Of a DNA stretch of 64,000 nucleotides, positions 11,757 to 22,613 are shown in pieces. Location of the stretch: the NCBI GenBank assembly GCA_003008705.1, contig PDUO01000008.1:1178001-1242000 (forward strand), read 5' to 3'. Origin of the DNA: Pezicula radicicola (taxonomy: Eukaryota > Ascomycota > Leotiomycetes > Helotiales > Dermateaceae). The stretch's first letter is position 1. The number at the start of each line of letters is the position of its first letter. The translations under genes and the position numbers were made by a program. The notes under the pieces were generated by a model. It saw only the letters and a program-made list of their open reading frames with translations, did no database searches and had not been told where the DNA came from.

Positions 11757-14279
11757 TTCTTATCTTTGGTTTTTCTCTTTTTTTCTTTCTTCCGAGGGAG
11801 GGGAAAGTGAAGGGGTGGAAGGGACAACTTGGGAGCTGTGATGGAACTTAGTTGGGGTTTTGAAGGTTGAGGGGTTTGGTGGAAGGAGATGGGAAGGGGG
11901 GTGTGGAGTATCGCTAACTGACCCGAACGGGTTTGTGAATAAAGATGTAACAGACGGATAAATGCGTGGAGAATTGAAGATCTGGATGTATGTGCAGGCG
12001 GCCAAGTGTTGAGTGAAGAGGAGTGGTACAAATGTATCTTGTGTATCGAAGATTGATGTTGGTACTAATGGGTATTGCCGTTTGGTGTATCGTGTTCGGG
12101 TGGACAACAGATTTCGCGCTGTTGCGTGCCGTTGCAGTGAGGTGAGTACTGCAGCCGTTAGAAGGTGGTAGTTGAGGGTATGGCTTCTAGAAGGATGTCT
12201 GTCAATGTCAGCGAAGCTTATAGGACGGGAATACTCTGAGCTTACTGGTATTTGGCGAAGAGACAAGATTGACTTAGAAGACAGAGGTCACGGTTCTGTT
12301 TAGACACGACAAGAGGTATAAGAAGCGGATCTTGACGGATCTTTAAAGCAGTTAGAGCTCGAATATCAACAGTCCAACGGAGGTCTTCGAAGAGAAAACC
12401 AAAGGCACGATGTCGACAAACTTTAGGACGACAATCGCCATTATATAAATACGTCGAAGAGTATGATTAAAACAGACTCATCTCTTCAAGGTGGCATTCT
12501 CCACATCCAATGTATTCTTTCAGTCACTCGCCATATCACATCTGTCATTTCTCTAAACAGGCAATCCCACTTGGTTGCGAGGTTACTCGATTGGATATTC
12601 ATCGAAACTGAATGCCCAAGACCCTGTTGGTTCCGGAATACGGCGTCCTGTCCAACGAGTTTGACTTGACAAAAAGTTGCACAAGAATACTATGGATATC
12701 AACAGTAGAGGCGACAAGCACATGCTCGACTTTGTTGATGTGAAATAACCAGCTGAAGGCAATTGGCATCAATGGCGTAGATTCAAACGCCTTCTAGCGT
12801 ACCAATGTGCTTATACCCATTGACTCGCTGTCGACAGATGTAAGATTGGGAATACAAGATTCTTGACATGGGGGTGAAGAATAAGTCTATCAAATGAATG
12901 ACGAAGAATTTTGATGGTGATATATCCAAGATGAAGAGGATGTGATAACTGATATTTCTTCATCTGAAAAATCTTCGGACTCAACTGATTGACATGAAGG
13001 ATGTTTGCTTGTGTAACAGAAACTGAATGAGCCGGGTTACTGGTATTTAGCTCTCCCCGCATGCATGCAGCAGATCAAGATGGTGCTACGTGACTAATAA
13101 TTCAGTGGCTTCGGCATTGGCTTTGCTTATAGAGTAAAAAATCGTGTTGACAAGCCGGCATACCCTGAGTTGCAATCCTCGGGCCGAGCCATGACATCCC
13201 GAAGCGGGAGAATCAACTGTAGAATATGTTGCTTGTTTGTCCGTGGCTGTATACCGAGGTTATAATTCTAGACGAACGTAACTGTGCTCCTATATCTGCT
13301 GGCTTAACGATCTCTTGAAGTTTTAGTAATCTTATTAAAAGGAAACCAGACCGCAATATTTGTGTTCTTGCATAATTTCATCCTTGAGGCGGAGCCGCAT
13401 TATCATAGCCGTACGAACTGTTGAAGATAGGTGGGGGTCAAATCTATTTGTGTAACCTGAAGAGGTGTCCGGAGGACCATACGCACACAGCAGTGATGCA
13501 AGAATAGTATCGTGTGACCAATGTATTCTTCAGGCAAATGCAATGCACAAACGTAAACGCCTTCTGCAAGTTGGTATGTTTTCCACCAAGTCGGAAGGTT
13601 TGCGTTCATCTTCCCATGGAAACGTGCATTTGAGCTCTGAAGATGGCCACTAACGAACATTCGACAGCTTTCTCCGCTGAGCCGTCGTTGGTTTCCATCT
13701 ACATGACTGGAGGTGCTAAATATGTAGCTAGAGTACTGCACGTAAGCGCATTAGCTACGCCACTTAATAGGTTGTCATTGTATCGAGAGATCTAACAATT
13801 TGTCGTTTAATAAGCTGATTCCAATCAAAAACACCACCGGAGGCTTCATCCGAACTCCATATCTGCATAGGATTAGCCCAGAAATATTTGATTGACCACT
13901 GTTATCCTGCTGTTGTAAGTGAACTAAATTTGCACCCCCGGCTTTATCTGCGAGTCGACGATATCTGGCATGCGTCACCTCGTAATGTAGAGCATAGTGA
14001 ATCAATCACTTCGGCAAAGTATACGGCGCCTTGAAAGAGCTGAATCTGGCGATCTTCGTATTGGGTATTCTTCGCAGCTACTTGTGTTGCATTTCATGAA
14101 CGCAGTCAGACCCACTAGTTTGAAAGGAAATGGCAACGCCGTATCACCCTCGCTTCTGCTGTACAACCTTTGGGTTAACGAGCAGAGTCCAAATCCATTG
14201 AGGTACAGCCATGAGGTCTTCCGGCCCACCATCCCATACATGACAAGCTTTAATTGCTATCATAATCCGCCGTGACATT
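11757..14279. other. Gene-poor 2.5 kb
   Basis: Several ORFs of 60-168 codons overlap on both strands, but none shows a family motif or a convincing splice pattern. Pro/Ser-rich ORFs at 11588-12266 appear to be composition artefacts. I see no transposon ends or RNA gene. Confidence 0.4.
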
Positions 14280-14824
14280 TCAGGTCTCCGGATCAAGATT
14301 CGTTGCGCCTTCCACTACCCCGACTATATTGTATCGCTTTGAGAAGAAAGTGTACCAGTCGTTGAGAACGCCCTTCTCTTTGTCGTCGAGGCTCTGCCAA
14401 TCGGGACTGACGTCCTCTGCCTTCGTCGAGGTCATGCCTAGGGCTCGAGACGCATCATGACCTGCAAAGACTGTGATAAAATTTGTATTAAAAGTTATGT
14501 AAACGTTAACGGTTTAGAGAAAGCGTACCATGGTATGAACCCCCAACTTGATATGCATCCTTTCCTGTGACATCGAATACTTTGCCCTAATCCACAAGTG
14601 AGCGGGAGTGTGCTGTGACGGGTACAACAGAAAAGCTACCTTGATAGCTACATAACATGGATTCCCGTCAGTACCTGTAAAAGCAGTTAGTCCAACAGTC
14701 CAACGTAACCAACGTTGTCGAATGCATTCTAACCATTGCACTTGGCGAGGTATTCCTTGGAGATGGGGTCGCTCTTGGGTGGGTTGAGAGAGACAGGTTG
14801 CTTGGGCTCAAATTTTCCGGACAT
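14280..14824 (-). CDS. dap1: Dap1-like heme-binding protein (cytochrome b5-like, MAPR family), 124 aa
   Basis: Four exons (14824-14734, 14674-14640, 14586-14529, 14470-14280) with introns of 53-59 nt join to exactly 125 codons. The protein opens MSGKFEPKQPVSL, continues DPISKEYLAKCNGTDG, then YVAIKGKVFDVTGKDAY and GGSYHVFAGHDASRALG, the hallmark of membrane-associated progesterone-receptor/Dap1 proteins. The Tyr in GGSYHVFAG is the expected axial heme ligand region. It ends with LNDWYTFFSKRYNIVG, also typical. In yeast, Dap1 binds heme and supports the sterol 14-demethylase P450 at the ER. This copy lacks an obvious N-terminal membrane segment, as in many short fungal Dap1 forms. It is divergent from the MGR3-like gene with 287 bp between starts. 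Confidence 0.93.
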
Positions 14825-15111
14825 GGTAAAGGGTTTTGATTCTGTACAAGTAATAAATGTAGAGTACGAAGGTGGTTGATTGTAGAGAGTTGTGGAGGGG
14901 GGACGAGGTTAAAAGAAGCTGCGGGCAGAATGTGGGGTAGTTTGCCTCGGGATGTCTGCTTATGTAACACGACTGGGAATAACTTCAAAATGCACCATCC
15001 ATACTTCAAAAACGTCATCGAGCTCCGTGCATACCTGTCAACATATTCGCTGAACTCAAGCGCGCTGCATGAGGTCCAATCATAGTCTCCTCAGCTTCAC
15101 CAATTCCAATC
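14825..15111. promoter_or_regulatory. Divergent promoter, dap1 / MGR3-like
   Basis: The 287 bp between two opposing ATGs must hold both core promoters. I see no clear TATA box. Confidence 0.5.
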
Positions 15112-16524
15112 ATGTTTACACCACGCCTTCAAAGCTCCCTCCGCCCAGCCTCGAGGCGCATGGCGCAATGTCTCCATCACCATCAACACCAATGCCTCCG
15201 TCAACAGCCAATTGAGCTTATCTCGAGGTCTTCTATAGCACGTCCGCTAAGCCAACGAAGAACGGCATTTACATCAGCGAATGCAGGTCGCCGCCCAGCC
15301 AAAGATGCTTTCAAAGCGCTGTTCAGAGAGAGTCCAATATCAGTTACAGTAGCATTCTTCTTGTAAGTAATAATTATCCCTTCACGGATGCCAGCGCTAA
15401 TTACCAAACAGTATAGCATGTGGTGTCGGCTGTCTCGCATACGTAAACTATCTCTACAGCTCATATTTCGTAGGAGCCTTCCACAAGTTCCCAGAACCAG
15501 TCGCAAAGCAATTACGGAAAGCTCTCTACTACACAAATATCTCTCTCGAGCCAAAGAATGCCATCAAATATTATAAGGAAGCATTGAAAGTTGCGCATGA
15601 AGTTGGCATGGATCCTTTCTCGGATGAAATCATTGGCGTTAAGATACAGGTGGCGGCTCTGATGGAGAAGATCCAGCAGTATAAGAAGGCTATTGATGTG
15701 TTGGAAATTGTGAAGAAGGAGTGCTTGGAGTGGGTTGATGAGAAAGGAACACAGCCTGGGAACGAGGGACAGCGAACTAAAGTGCTGGGTAAAACTGTGG
15801 GAATCAGTGTTAAGCTCGGGGAGCTATATGCCAATCAGTATGTGATGGAGAAAGAGCTTGCCGAGGAACGTTTGATCTGGGCGGTTGAGACTGTTATGAA
15901 AGAAATGAAGAGGAGGGAGAAAGAAGGTGTGAAACCTAATGAAGGAGAATGGCTTTCGCCAGAAGAGAATGGTGGCGCCTTAGAAGGTAGGGACTCCCAG
16001 ATCACAGATAGAAAGCATTGCTGACAAAATCCAGCCCTGGCACACAACTACGAGGAGAAGAACCAGCATTACCTTGCTGCACCTCTGTTTCTCCAAGCCC
16101 TAACCTTATCACCACCTACAAGTTGCCATACAACAATACTGAGTAAGCAACTTCTCTCCAACCTCAACTTCCACTACTAACAAACCCAGTGAACAACCTC
16201 GCTATCTCTTTAGCTCAACAAAATCCTCCAAGAACGCCAGGGCAAGCGCCTGCGTCAAGGCCACAACTAATAAGTAATGCACGTGCTTGGGCAGAGAAGG
16301 CCCTCGCTGTAGCAGCAAAAATTACACCCCCTGAACGCACAGAAGAATGCGATGTAGGCTGCGCAGTCGCAACTCATAATCTTGGTGAATTTGCAGAAAT
16401 GGATGGAGATATTCGGGAAGCGAGGAAGAGGTTTGAGGAAGCGAAAGCTCTTGCGAAAGGTATCGGGTTTCAGGAGGGAGTCATTAACTCGGAAACAGCG
16501 CTGAGAAGGCTGGATAAGAGTTAG
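15112..16524 (+). CDS. MGR3-like mitochondrial inner-membrane TPR protein, 422 aa
   Basis: Exons 15112-15362, 15412-15986, 16035-16142 and 16190-16524 join across introns of 47-49 nt into 423 codons. The N-terminus is Arg/Ser-rich without acidic residues (a mitochondrial presequence type). A membrane span follows at about residues 75-95, formed across intron 1. The rest is helical repeats: YYKEALKVAHEVG, AIDVLEIVKKECLEW, AHNYEEKNQHYLAAPLFLQAL, NNLAISLAQQ, THNLGEFAEMDGDIREARKRFEEA, a tetratricopeptide pattern. In yeast Mgr3 (with Mgr1) is an adaptor of the i-AAA protease that feeds unfolded proteins to Yme1. Family assignment is by architecture and TPR signature. The very short introns make splice calls sensitive, but every junction keeps phase. 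Confidence 0.83.
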
Positions 16525-16659
16525 AGTATGAGAATATATCATAATAAACAACTGGCCGGGTAGTTCTGGCATATATATCTCGAAACACCTCCTGCTATGC
16601 CCACCCCCAAGGGACACCAAACCTTGAAGGGAACCCCTTCCCAGGTTCGCAGAATTCAA

Positions 16660-17569
16660 TCAAAAGAAAGTCACAGCTCTGATCTCGATACTCTCTCTAG
16701 GCGGCAGATGTGCTGTGCCCGGTATTTCAACAGCAGTATGCGCACACCTCCACCCAGGCAGATCCTGCTTAGAATCATGCTGCTTAATAAACAGTAACTC
16801 ATCCGGTTGCTGTTCGTGCAGATAATACCATCGATGTTGATCCTCCGTACTCTCATGTCCCACCATAGCATTAGCACCAGTCATTCCGTTTGGATACATG
16901 CGAGTTCGAACTGAAAAGTCTGAGTCGGGTACTGTGGTTGCATCGGCTACTGCCAAGGGGTCGCGAAAGATTGTGTTGAGGGGACGCCATGCTCCAATTA
17001 TTTGCCACCGGGATGAAGTGGCGAAGAGGTTGGAATACATGCCCAAGGATCCTGAGGGTCCTATTAATGCTTCGAGGTACTCGGGTACTCCAGTGAAGTC
17101 GACATGTGGTTGTCCGGCAGGGCCAAGAGCTTTGGGATCTCTCTCATCGACGTTTAATTTATCTTTTGTCTTGATTGCTTGTCGGACCAGATGATGGAAT
17201 ACGTGTACAGTAGATGCTCCGGTGCTATTGCCGAAGACTGTAAATGATATGTTTAATGGTGATTTTTCTAGAGTCTTACACTTTCTTGATCTCCTCTTCC
17301 ATTTCCTTGTAGTACTCAGATGTGATGGTCTCTTCATCAATAGCATCTCTCTTTTTGGCAGCCAATTTGACGTATTTGAAGCCATTCTTGTCAAGGTCAA
17401 ATGAATGTTCACAATTCCGTATGTCATGAATCGTCATTGTTCGAGTGTGTTCGTCTCTGTCGCCCAGGGAAAACTGCTTTGCAGTTTCGTGGGCGTGAGT
17501 ACCGCCTGGTGAATGGTATATGATATCCGTAACAACATCGTGTGGGGTATACAGCTTGGATGGAGACAT
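16660..17569 (-). CDS. asaB / GA4-desaturase-like hydroxylase family protein, 284 aa
   Basis: Exon 1 (17569-17280) and exon 2 (17224-16660) are joined across a 55-nt intron with a CAATAG acceptor. A nearer ACAG acceptor would break the frame. The join gives EEEIKKVTGAS, followed by VHVFHHLVR, GPAGQPHVDFTG, AWRPLNTIFRDPLAVADA, WYYLHEQQPDELLFIKQHDS and the end PPRESIEIRAVTFF. This block order is that of the fungal family containing Fusarium gibberellin GA4 desaturase, Aspergillus asaB and cephem-methoxylase-like proteins. They are thought to be 2-oxoglutarate/iron-type oxidoreductases of secondary metabolism. No biosynthetic cluster is visible around it, so the substrate is unknown. Length fits the family. 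Confidence 0.85.
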
Positions 17570-18404
17570 GGTGAAAGAAAGGAAGTTTGAGAAAACATGC
17601 GCGCAAGGGAATAGAGCTAGGACTATTCCTAGGAGGGGTAGAAAAGGAGGTGGGAAGGATATAAAGCTCTGTATGGCAACTGCAGTCGGATCTCGCGATA
17701 TGCGGTGCAAGTCCAGTACTTGCTGAATATGTAACAACTCCATGTCTTGACGATCCGAGGCCACATATGATGCATCAAGTACAACAAACTCGACAATATC
17801 TCGAGCCAGATGCAGCGTCATGCATGTTGTCTGTACCCCGCGAGCAGATGGCGTACAACGAGCCATCTGTAACCTACCCTCAGAACAAACCAAATACCTT
17901 GCTATTTAAAATTGTGGTACCTGTGTGTATCTCCCCGCGACCTGTGTGATCCTTTTGTATTTGTCATACCTTTACAGGAGCGAGTTTCGTTCGATTGCGG
18001 AGAAGCTGAATAGATAGCAATTCCGTATTTCATATCTCGAGGCGATGTTTGTGGTATGGAAGCACTCGTAGAGGGTCCAAGACAATGGCGCAAAATCCCT
18101 ATCTTGCTACGGTTAGCCATGGTAATAAACATATGGACTTCAAGACGTACAATGGCGGAGGACCTGCATCTGTCCATGTGCTCGGCGATGCTGATTAGGT
18201 CCAGCCTGATGCCGGTCTTTGCGATAGCCAATTCATACTCGTACTGAAAAAGCTACTTAGAGACCTACCATGATGTTTCTCGCGGCTCTTAGCACAGAAT
18301 TCATATTGTACATCCAGTACGGCAAGATAGCATTATTGTGCAGAGGGTGGGTTTTAGAATGGTTGGGGTGGTGGAAAGGACGTCGTTCCCTTAAGCCATC
18401 TGAC
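17570..18404. other. Intergenic stretch without a gene
   Basis: It holds the promoter of the asaB-like gene. Short ORFs on both strands (17902-18247) lack features and are rejected. Confidence 0.5.
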
Positions 18405-18522
18405 TACGAAGGCCGAGTTTTAAAGTAATGGGCTTGGTCCAAGCGTTTCTTCACCCAAATCAATCCATTTCACAGCCAAAACGCTTGGACCAAGACCATT
18501 ACTTTAAAATCTGGCCTTCGTA
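18405..18522. repeat. 118-bp hairpin element, copy 1
   Basis: Two 44-nt arms (18405-18448 and 18479-18522) are inverted copies with 40 of 44 matches, around a 30-nt loop. The arm has an outer tip TACGAAGG, a middle of 24 nt, and an inner part GTCCAAGCGTTT. Tip, inner part and loop (CCCAAATCAAT) recur in the element at 33662-33778, while the middle 24 nt do not. TA at each end could be a target duplication or part of the palindrome. Confidence 0.9.
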
Positions 18523-18751
18523 CTCTCCACCAGTTCGTCACAAGCCGGCTTATGTAAGTACTGTATGAAATGGTTCTTCTAGTGCTTCATCAGTTCTTCG
18601 TCCGGGCCCTGGAACTTCTGCTACACACCATTTTCCATCGACCGAATCCTTTGATCAGCCTCTACTTTCTAGCACCTACTTATTCTTCATCCTCATTCAA
18701 CGCTATCTACGACAAATTCAAAATTTGCAGGACTACTCCCCCCAACAGCAT
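18523..18751. other. Short spacer, no gene
   Basis: It separates the hairpin from the 3' end of the first GTPase gene, so the hairpin could lie within or near that gene's 3' UTR on the minus strand. Confidence 0.4.
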
Positions 18752-20440
18752 TCACATCACATTGCATATTCCCATCGCTGCCGCACCCAAAGCCACGCCG
18801 CCAATTGCTCCCAGTCCAACCATCGCAGGGTCAGGATCTTGCTGATAGGGATAGGGCTGGTACATCTGTTGCCGTGGTTGTTGAGGTTGCCAGGCCTGCT
18901 GCTGATAAGGGGGAGGATCGCCTTGGTAGAATTCCGGGCGATGTGCTTGCTGAGCCAAGGCCTGCTGCATCTTAGTCTGAGCCGCCTGGATATCGGCTCT
19001 CTGTATGTCAATCTCTTCCCATGCTCGGGCCAATTTCTCTTCTCGGGCTTTCCTATCATCATCTTCTTTCTGCATGGTTGTTTGGAGAAATGCAGCAAGC
19101 AGTTTGTAGTTGTCATCCGTGGCTTGGTCAAGCTCCTTCTTTGTGTTTTCAATTTCCTGCTCCGTGCTCTTGCGCTTTCGCTCGGCCAGTTCTTCAGCTT
19201 CTCGAACTTTGCTCTTGAAAATTTCGTGCTCTTTGGTTTTCTCACGAATGACTCTTTCCCTCTCTTTGCGTTCGTCCTCAAGTTCTTTCATGGCCTTTTT
19301 GAATTTCTCGTCTTTTTCCCTGAACAGGTCTTCCATCTTGACGTCGAGTTGTTCCGCACCTCTTTGTGCTGCTGCCTTGAGCTCCTTGAGTTCCTGCTGC
19401 TGCTCCGCTAGGTCATTGGCAAGGGTATCATTCTTCTGCTTGATAGCCTCCCTCATTTTCTCCTCGGTGTCTTTCAGCTTACGATTCAGTTGCTCTGTGC
19501 GTTTGATAATGTCGCTCTGAAGGACACGACCAGCTTCGGTTTCTTTGAGCCCGACTTTATCTGCCACCATCTCACGCTGAATATTGAGAACAGTGGTTGT
19601 GTGTTGGTTGACCAGATGAGCAACCACAGCTCTTGCTGATATAGCATTGTCCATGTGCCTCATCATCGTTGACCCACGTCGAATCATTGTGCCATAGAAT
19701 TCGGTCGATGTTCGGAGTTCTGCTTCGCGTTTATCACCATCCTCCGCCGATACGTTTTCCCAATGAGTTGTGGCAAGGACCTACATAATGTTAAAAGTCA
19801 ACCAAAGTCCTTTGTTCCTCAGATGACTTTCTTCGCAATATTTTCATTATCCCTACCACGTTCGAAAAGCTGTCTTCTCCGCAAAGTTTCTTGAACATCA
19901 TCAGATCCTTTCTTGCTGTCCCGCCCATTCTGGGATCCGTGATCCTGTGAAGATAAATGATCCCGGTGAGAAGCAAATCCTTCTGATATGCTTCGCTGAG
20001 CCAAGTAGCTGCAGTTTTGAGAACCTCAATATCTGGCTTGTACGTATCGTCAAAGCCTGGCGTGTCAATCAAGTGAATCCTTTTATCGTTATACTGGAAG
20101 GAGTAGACCTCAATTTCCCTGGTATCTGTGCAGTCTTAGTATCAATTCAGGACCACTAAGGTGGATGGTATTGACGTGACTCGAGGCCGTGGCCAACAGC
20201 GACTACCTGCCCAGTGCATCTTGCTATAAAAGTACTCTTTCCAGACCCTGTAACACCCATCACCGCGATGAATAAGTCATTTGAGCTGCGTTCGATCCAT
20301 CAGCATGATATAAAGTTCAACTTGATCCTCAGCCTTGTAGGTACTTACTCAAATTTACGCGGCTTCGGATGCTCAGTGATACCTATAGAGGGGAAGTTGC
20401 CTTGAAGAAGGTCCTCTGCGTTGGTGCCCTGCGGCGACAT
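18752..20440 (-). CDS. AIG1/GIMAP-like GTPase with long coiled coil and hydrophobic tail, 499 aa
   Basis: Exons 20440-20349, 20285-20176, 20125-19857 and 19780-18752 join in phase to 500 codons. The G domain shows the P-loop GVTGSGKST at residues 41-49, then HLIDTPGFDD and VLATTHWENV. About residues 240-420 are a strongly charged coiled coil rich in Lys, Glu and Arg. A Pro/Gln/Tyr-rich segment follows (QQQAWQPQQPRQQMYQPY), then a Gly/Ala-rich hydrophobic end (MVGLGAIGGVALGAAAMG) that could insert into a membrane. Intron 2 uses a GTCAAT donor, chosen because it alone restores the frame and the GHGLES motif. It is paralogous to and divergent from the next gene. The cellular role is unknown; plant and animal AIG1/GIMAP proteins act in immunity and on membranes. 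Confidence 0.87.
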
Positions 20441-20924
20441 TCTGTAAGATTGATGGGGATGATGATGGTGGTGATGATAAGAAAGTCGACACAGCAGGGT
20501 ATGTGCAAATGTGGGTGTTGATGAGATGGGGTTCTCTAAATGTGAACCGCTTCCGGTCAATGAAAACTGGTTCGCTCCGTTTCTTCCTGTTCCCTAGCTC
20601 AAGGTTTGTCTTCGCAGCTTATCTTTTTCGAGGTCTAATGTGCAGTATCTCACTGGTTATTGGTTGTGGCGCACGACGATTACTGACATGGCGAAAATGT
20701 TTTATGTGGCGGTACCTTCCGTTCGCCTGGTAAAGGCTTAGTTCCTAGTTTTACAGCTGAAGAGACCTTCAGCAAACCCTTACCCCTCACACATGTCACA
20801 TAAGTCTGATCCTAGATAGGTGCGGCTCCATACGAGGGAATGGCCGTTGGTGGCATTTGTATCTGTCCCAGCGCCGACGAGAGACTGCCGACCAAAGAAC
20901 TTTTCAGAAGTATCGCAGTCCACG
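20441..20924. promoter_or_regulatory. Divergent promoter between the two GTPase genes
   Basis: The 484 bp between the two start codons must contain both promoters. The layout allows co-regulation. I see no defined operator. Confidence 0.5.
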
Positions 20925-22613
20925 ATGTCAACTCGATTGAAGGAGGACATTCTCATTGCAGTCATGGGGGTGACAGGTTCGGGCAAAAGCACATTCATCA
21001 AGAATGTTACTGGGATCAAGGACATCAAAATTGGACATGGACTTTGTTCGGGTTCGTTCCTGCTGATCAGGCAGTTGTTATTTACAAAGCTAATAGAGCT
21101 GGTAGAGACTGATAAAGTCCAGTCATACAAGACGGTCATAAATGGTAAAACAGTTGTTCTTGTGGATACACCTGGATTTGACGATACATTTGAAGATGAC
21201 GAGGCTGTTGTCGAACGAATAGCCGACTGGCTTTCTGAGACCTATAAATCAAATCGACTACTAAGCGGCGTTCTCTATTTGCATCGAATAAACTCACCAC
21301 GACTTGGCGGCTCGTCCACGCGGAGTCTTCGTATGCTTAAAGAGATCTGTGGTCAAGATGCATACAAAAATATTGTGCTGGCAACAACTTTTTGGGATGA
21401 GGTAGGCGCGGCTGATGGGGCAGCAAGAGAAAAGGAGTTGTTCGAAGTGGACACGTTCTGGAAGACGTTTATTGCAGAAGGCGCTCAACCGATACGAATG
21501 TCAAGAGACAAGGAGGCCGGAAAGAGACTATTAGAAGATATGGGAACAAAGGCCACAGCAATCCTAAAAATCCAGAGGGAAATGGTCGAAGAAGGGAAAT
21601 CCTTTGAGGAAACCACAGCAGCAACAGAAATTGACCGGGCTTTGACGAAGTTGAAGCTGGAGCAAGCAGAGACCTTGCGCAAAGCTCAGGCTCAAGCAAG
21701 ACAGCAAATCGCAATCGCGGAAGCGGATAGGGTCTTCAGAGAAGAGGAAGCCAGGGCAGAATATAGACTGCGTCTGGAAAGACATGAGAGTCAAGTTGCT
21801 ATGCACCGGCAAATCGAAGAAAGACGGGCGAGAGAGAGACTTGCTGAGATTGATCGCCAACAAGAGAGAGCCTTGAGAGAAAAATGCTTGGAAGCTGAGA
21901 AGCAACAACGAGAGCTTGATGCCCTTGTCCAAGCTGAAATTGAACATACAAGGAGACAAGAAGCCGAAATCAAAAGAACCGAGGCAACCATACGGAAAAA
22001 TATGGCCGACATTCAGACGGAAGCCATGCTCAACCAGGTTGAAATTTTGAAAACTGGTTGGATCACAAATACCGTGAAAATTAAATCAGACTCATACTCA
22101 GTTCTGAGCAGGTTCTGTGACAATTGCCTTCAGAATATAGGAGCAAACACTTACTATGGTATGCACCAAGTCTGCACAGTGGATAATCGCTGACATTTTA
22201 TCCAGCTTGTAACAAGTGCAGCGCACCTAATGACTCATTTGATATTTGCCAGTCCTGTATCAGAGCACGTCGGTATTGCCGCGACGACCTACATGCTCTG
22301 GAGCAAAAATACGAAACCGAGACTCTAAATGGATGCCGCAGAGCAGTCTATCGAAACACCTTGATCTGCGATCGTTGTCGCAATTCAATTAAGGGCCTAT
22401 ATTTCCGTAAGCTTTGCAGACACTCGTTAGCTAGTAAATTTATAGTCACGGCTTACCAAGACTACAGACTGCTGTAGTTGCGATAGAGACGATTTCGATA
22501 TGTGTTTAACATGCGTTATAACGGGACACCAGTGCTGGAATGCCCAGCACAGACTGAAAATGGGATCGACTCCTGTTCTTCCTCCAGAAACCGTGTGGGA
22601 GAATTTAACTTAG
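20925..22613 (+). CDS. AIG1/GIMAP-like GTPase, coiled coil, ZZ-type zinc fingers, 508 aa
   Basis: Exons 20925-21051, 21106-22158, 22206-22406 and 22468-22613 give 509 codons. The start is the ATG at 20925, giving MSTRLKEDILIAVMG; the frame is open further upstream but lacks family similarity. P-loop GVTGSGKST is at residues 15-23, LVDTPGFDD at 61-69 and VLATTFWDEV near 133-142. Residues about 225-375 form a charged coiled coil. The last 130 residues are zinc-binding: CDNC, then CNKCSAPNDSFDICQSC, CDRC, and CCSCDRDDFDMCLTC with a trailing HQCW and QHRL, matching the ZZ pattern. Intron 1 is 54 nt with no stop, so retention would insert 18 residues in the G domain. Introns 2 and 3 must be removed to reach the ZZ part; otherwise the protein ends at 22193. 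Confidence 0.88.

Noticed and set aside
11588..12266. Pro/Ser-rich minus-strand ORFs of 147 and 168 codons
   Set aside because: They overlap in different frames, follow CT-rich composition, and one overlaps the Cys-rich small gene.
16898..17404. Plus-strand ORFs across the asaB-like gene
   Set aside because: Antisense shadows; the spliced minus-strand protein carries the family motifs.
19021..19520. Plus-strand Ser/Leu-rich ORFs
   Set aside because: Antisense shadows of the coiled-coil region, where Glu/Lys codons read as Ser/Leu/Phe.
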